Shown here: positions 63,448-64,000 of the stretch, piece after piece | Numbering within the stretch: the first letter of the stretch is position 1 | Layout of the letters: the number at the start of each line of letters is the position of its first letter | NCBI RefSeq assembly: GCF_001954275.1 | Contig: NZ_MBEU01000027.1 | Coordinates: 22,728 to 86,727 of the forward strand | Direction of reading: 5' to 3' | Length of the DNA: 64,000 nucleotides | DNA from: Mycobacterium sp. IS-836 | GTDB lineage: Bacteria; Actinomycetota; Actinomycetes; Mycobacteriales; Mycobacteriaceae | Position numbers and translations under genes: made by a program | Notes under the pieces: generated by a model | What the model was told of the DNA's origin: nothing | Database searches by the model: none | Seen by the model: only the letters and a program-made list of their open reading frames with translations

Positions 63448-63462
63448 AGGACAAGAAGAAGA

Positions 63463-63549
63463 GCACGGGAGTCCCGGCGAGCGGGGACTGAGAGTGGGCG
63501 CGCCCGCCCTTACCGTCGAACCTGATCCGGGTCATGCCGGCGAAGGGAG
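63463..63549 (+). promoter_or_regulatory. TPP (THI-box) riboswitch upstream of thiO
   Basis: The conserved parts CACGGGAGTC, CTGAGAGTGGGCG, ACCGTCGAACCTGATCCGGG and CGAAGGGA appear in order, as in thiamine pyrophosphate riboswitches. Only 6 nt separate it from the thiO ATG, so the ribosome site lies at its end and control is probably at translation. Confidence 0.93.
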
Positions 63550-63555
63550 CAGAGG

Positions 63556-64000
63556 ATGCCGATGGCCGGCTCGGTAGCCGTAGTAGGCGGCGGCGTCATC
63601 GGATTGTCGATCGCGCGCGCGGCGGCGCGGGCCGGGTGGTCGGTGCGGGTGCACCGCACCGGGCAGGCCGGCGCGTCGTGGGTCGCCGCAGGCATGCTGG
63701 CCCCGCACAGTGAAGGCTGGCCCGGGGAAGAGCGGCTGCTGCGGCTGGGCCTGGAATCGCTGCGGCTGTGGCGTGCGGGCGGCTTTACCGACGGGCTGCC
63801 ACCAGAGGTGATCACCGCACGCGAGTCATTGGTGGTGGCCGTCGACCGGGCCGACGTCGCAGACCTGCGCACCGTCGCCGACTGGCTGTCCGCGCAGGGG
63901 CACCCGGTGATCTGGGAGTCGGCCGCCCGCGACGTCGAACCGCTACTGGCACAAGGCATTCGCCACGGCTTCCGGGCACCGACCGAACTGGCGGTGGACA
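63556..64000 (+). CDS. thiO: Glycine oxidase ThiO (partial, 3' end beyond window)
   Basis: The first 148 residues from ATG 63556 (ATG 63562 also possible). The FAD-binding Rossmann motif VAVVGGGVIGLSIARAAARA is at the N-terminus, followed by VAAGMLAPHSEGWPGEERLL, both typical of ThiO/DAO-type oxidases. ThiO oxidises glycine to the imine used for the thiazole ring of thiamine. It lies after a TPP riboswitch. In H37Rv thiS and thiG follow. Confidence 0.93.
   Translation, partial: MPMAGSVAVVGGGVIGLSIARAAARAGWSVRVHRTGQAGASWVAAGMLAPHSEGWPGEERLLRLGLESLRLWRAGGFTDGLPPEVITARESLVVAVDRADVADLRTVADWLSAQGHPVIWESAARDVEPLLAQGIRHGFRAPTELAVD

Overview
This window is a high-GC chromosomal segment of a slow-growing, non-tuberculous Mycobacterium; something close to the M. 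avium complex is my best guess, but the species is inferred. The evidence is recognisable mycobacterial gene order (matched from memory to M. tuberculosis H37Rv Rv0338c to Rv0415) and mycobacterial signals: HAIR boxes, an SOS box, leaderless -10/start arrangements and a TPP riboswitch. No rRNA, tRNA, CRISPR array, insertion sequence or prophage was seen.

Layout. 1-6.3 kb, mostly minus strand: the N-terminal part of an Fe-S reductase (Rv0338c-like), a membrane-anchored Hsp70-like protein with two small Pro/Thr-rich single-pass proteins where I would expect iniBAC, lipoprotein LpqJ and permease AnsP2. 6.4-12.3 kb: a membrane protein with a Gly-rich tail, then dnaK-grpE-dnaJ1-hspR. 12.3-26 kb: an aldose-epimerase-like gene, a type II flavohemoglobin divergent from clpB, an Rv0383c-like gene, an SDR, pyrE, an Rv0381c-like lipoprotein, a SpoU methyltransferase, an MFS exporter, a GH76 protein and acetoacetyl-CoA synthetase. 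26-34 kb: DedA, fba, an Rv0361-like gene, a DUF3151 gene, a metal transporter, an S2P-like protease, a DoxX-like protein, an Rv0358-like gene, purA and a PaaI thioesterase. Relative to H37Rv the block from flavohemoglobin/clpB to the thioesterase (about 13.2-34 kb) is inverted. 34-46 kb: purT-rhodanese-metZ, NDH-2, a PknH-like kinase, a 13E12-family HNH protein, a DUF4436 protein, a secreted protein, fadE7 with an SDR, and a DUF3054 protein with a methyltransferase. 46.9-52 kb: a GNAT plus three tandem luciferase-like monooxygenases, then an NTF2-like protein and a metallo-beta-lactamase. 52-64 kb: fgd1-pta-ackA, a DUF559 nuclease-like gene inside a pair of palindromic repeats, glnX-glnH-pknG, mutT3, and thiE divergent from riboswitch-controlled thiO.

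How the parts work together. The heat-shock genes look like one regulon. Two HAIR boxes before dnaK and one before clpB should bind HspR, encoded in the dnaK operon. dnaK, clpB and the Gly-rich membrane-protein gene each have a promoter-like GGAAC-N17-CGTT element, the SigH/SigE type. GlnX, GlnH and PknG form the known amino-acid-sensing pathway and overlap translationally. Pta-AckA handles acetyl phosphate and acetate next to the F420-dependent Fgd1.

The least explained parts are the DUF559 gene bracketed by 56-nt palindromes, the GNAT/monooxygenase cassette, the CDF transporter with an altered metal site and a 32-bp palindrome, and the Hsp70-like envelope cluster.
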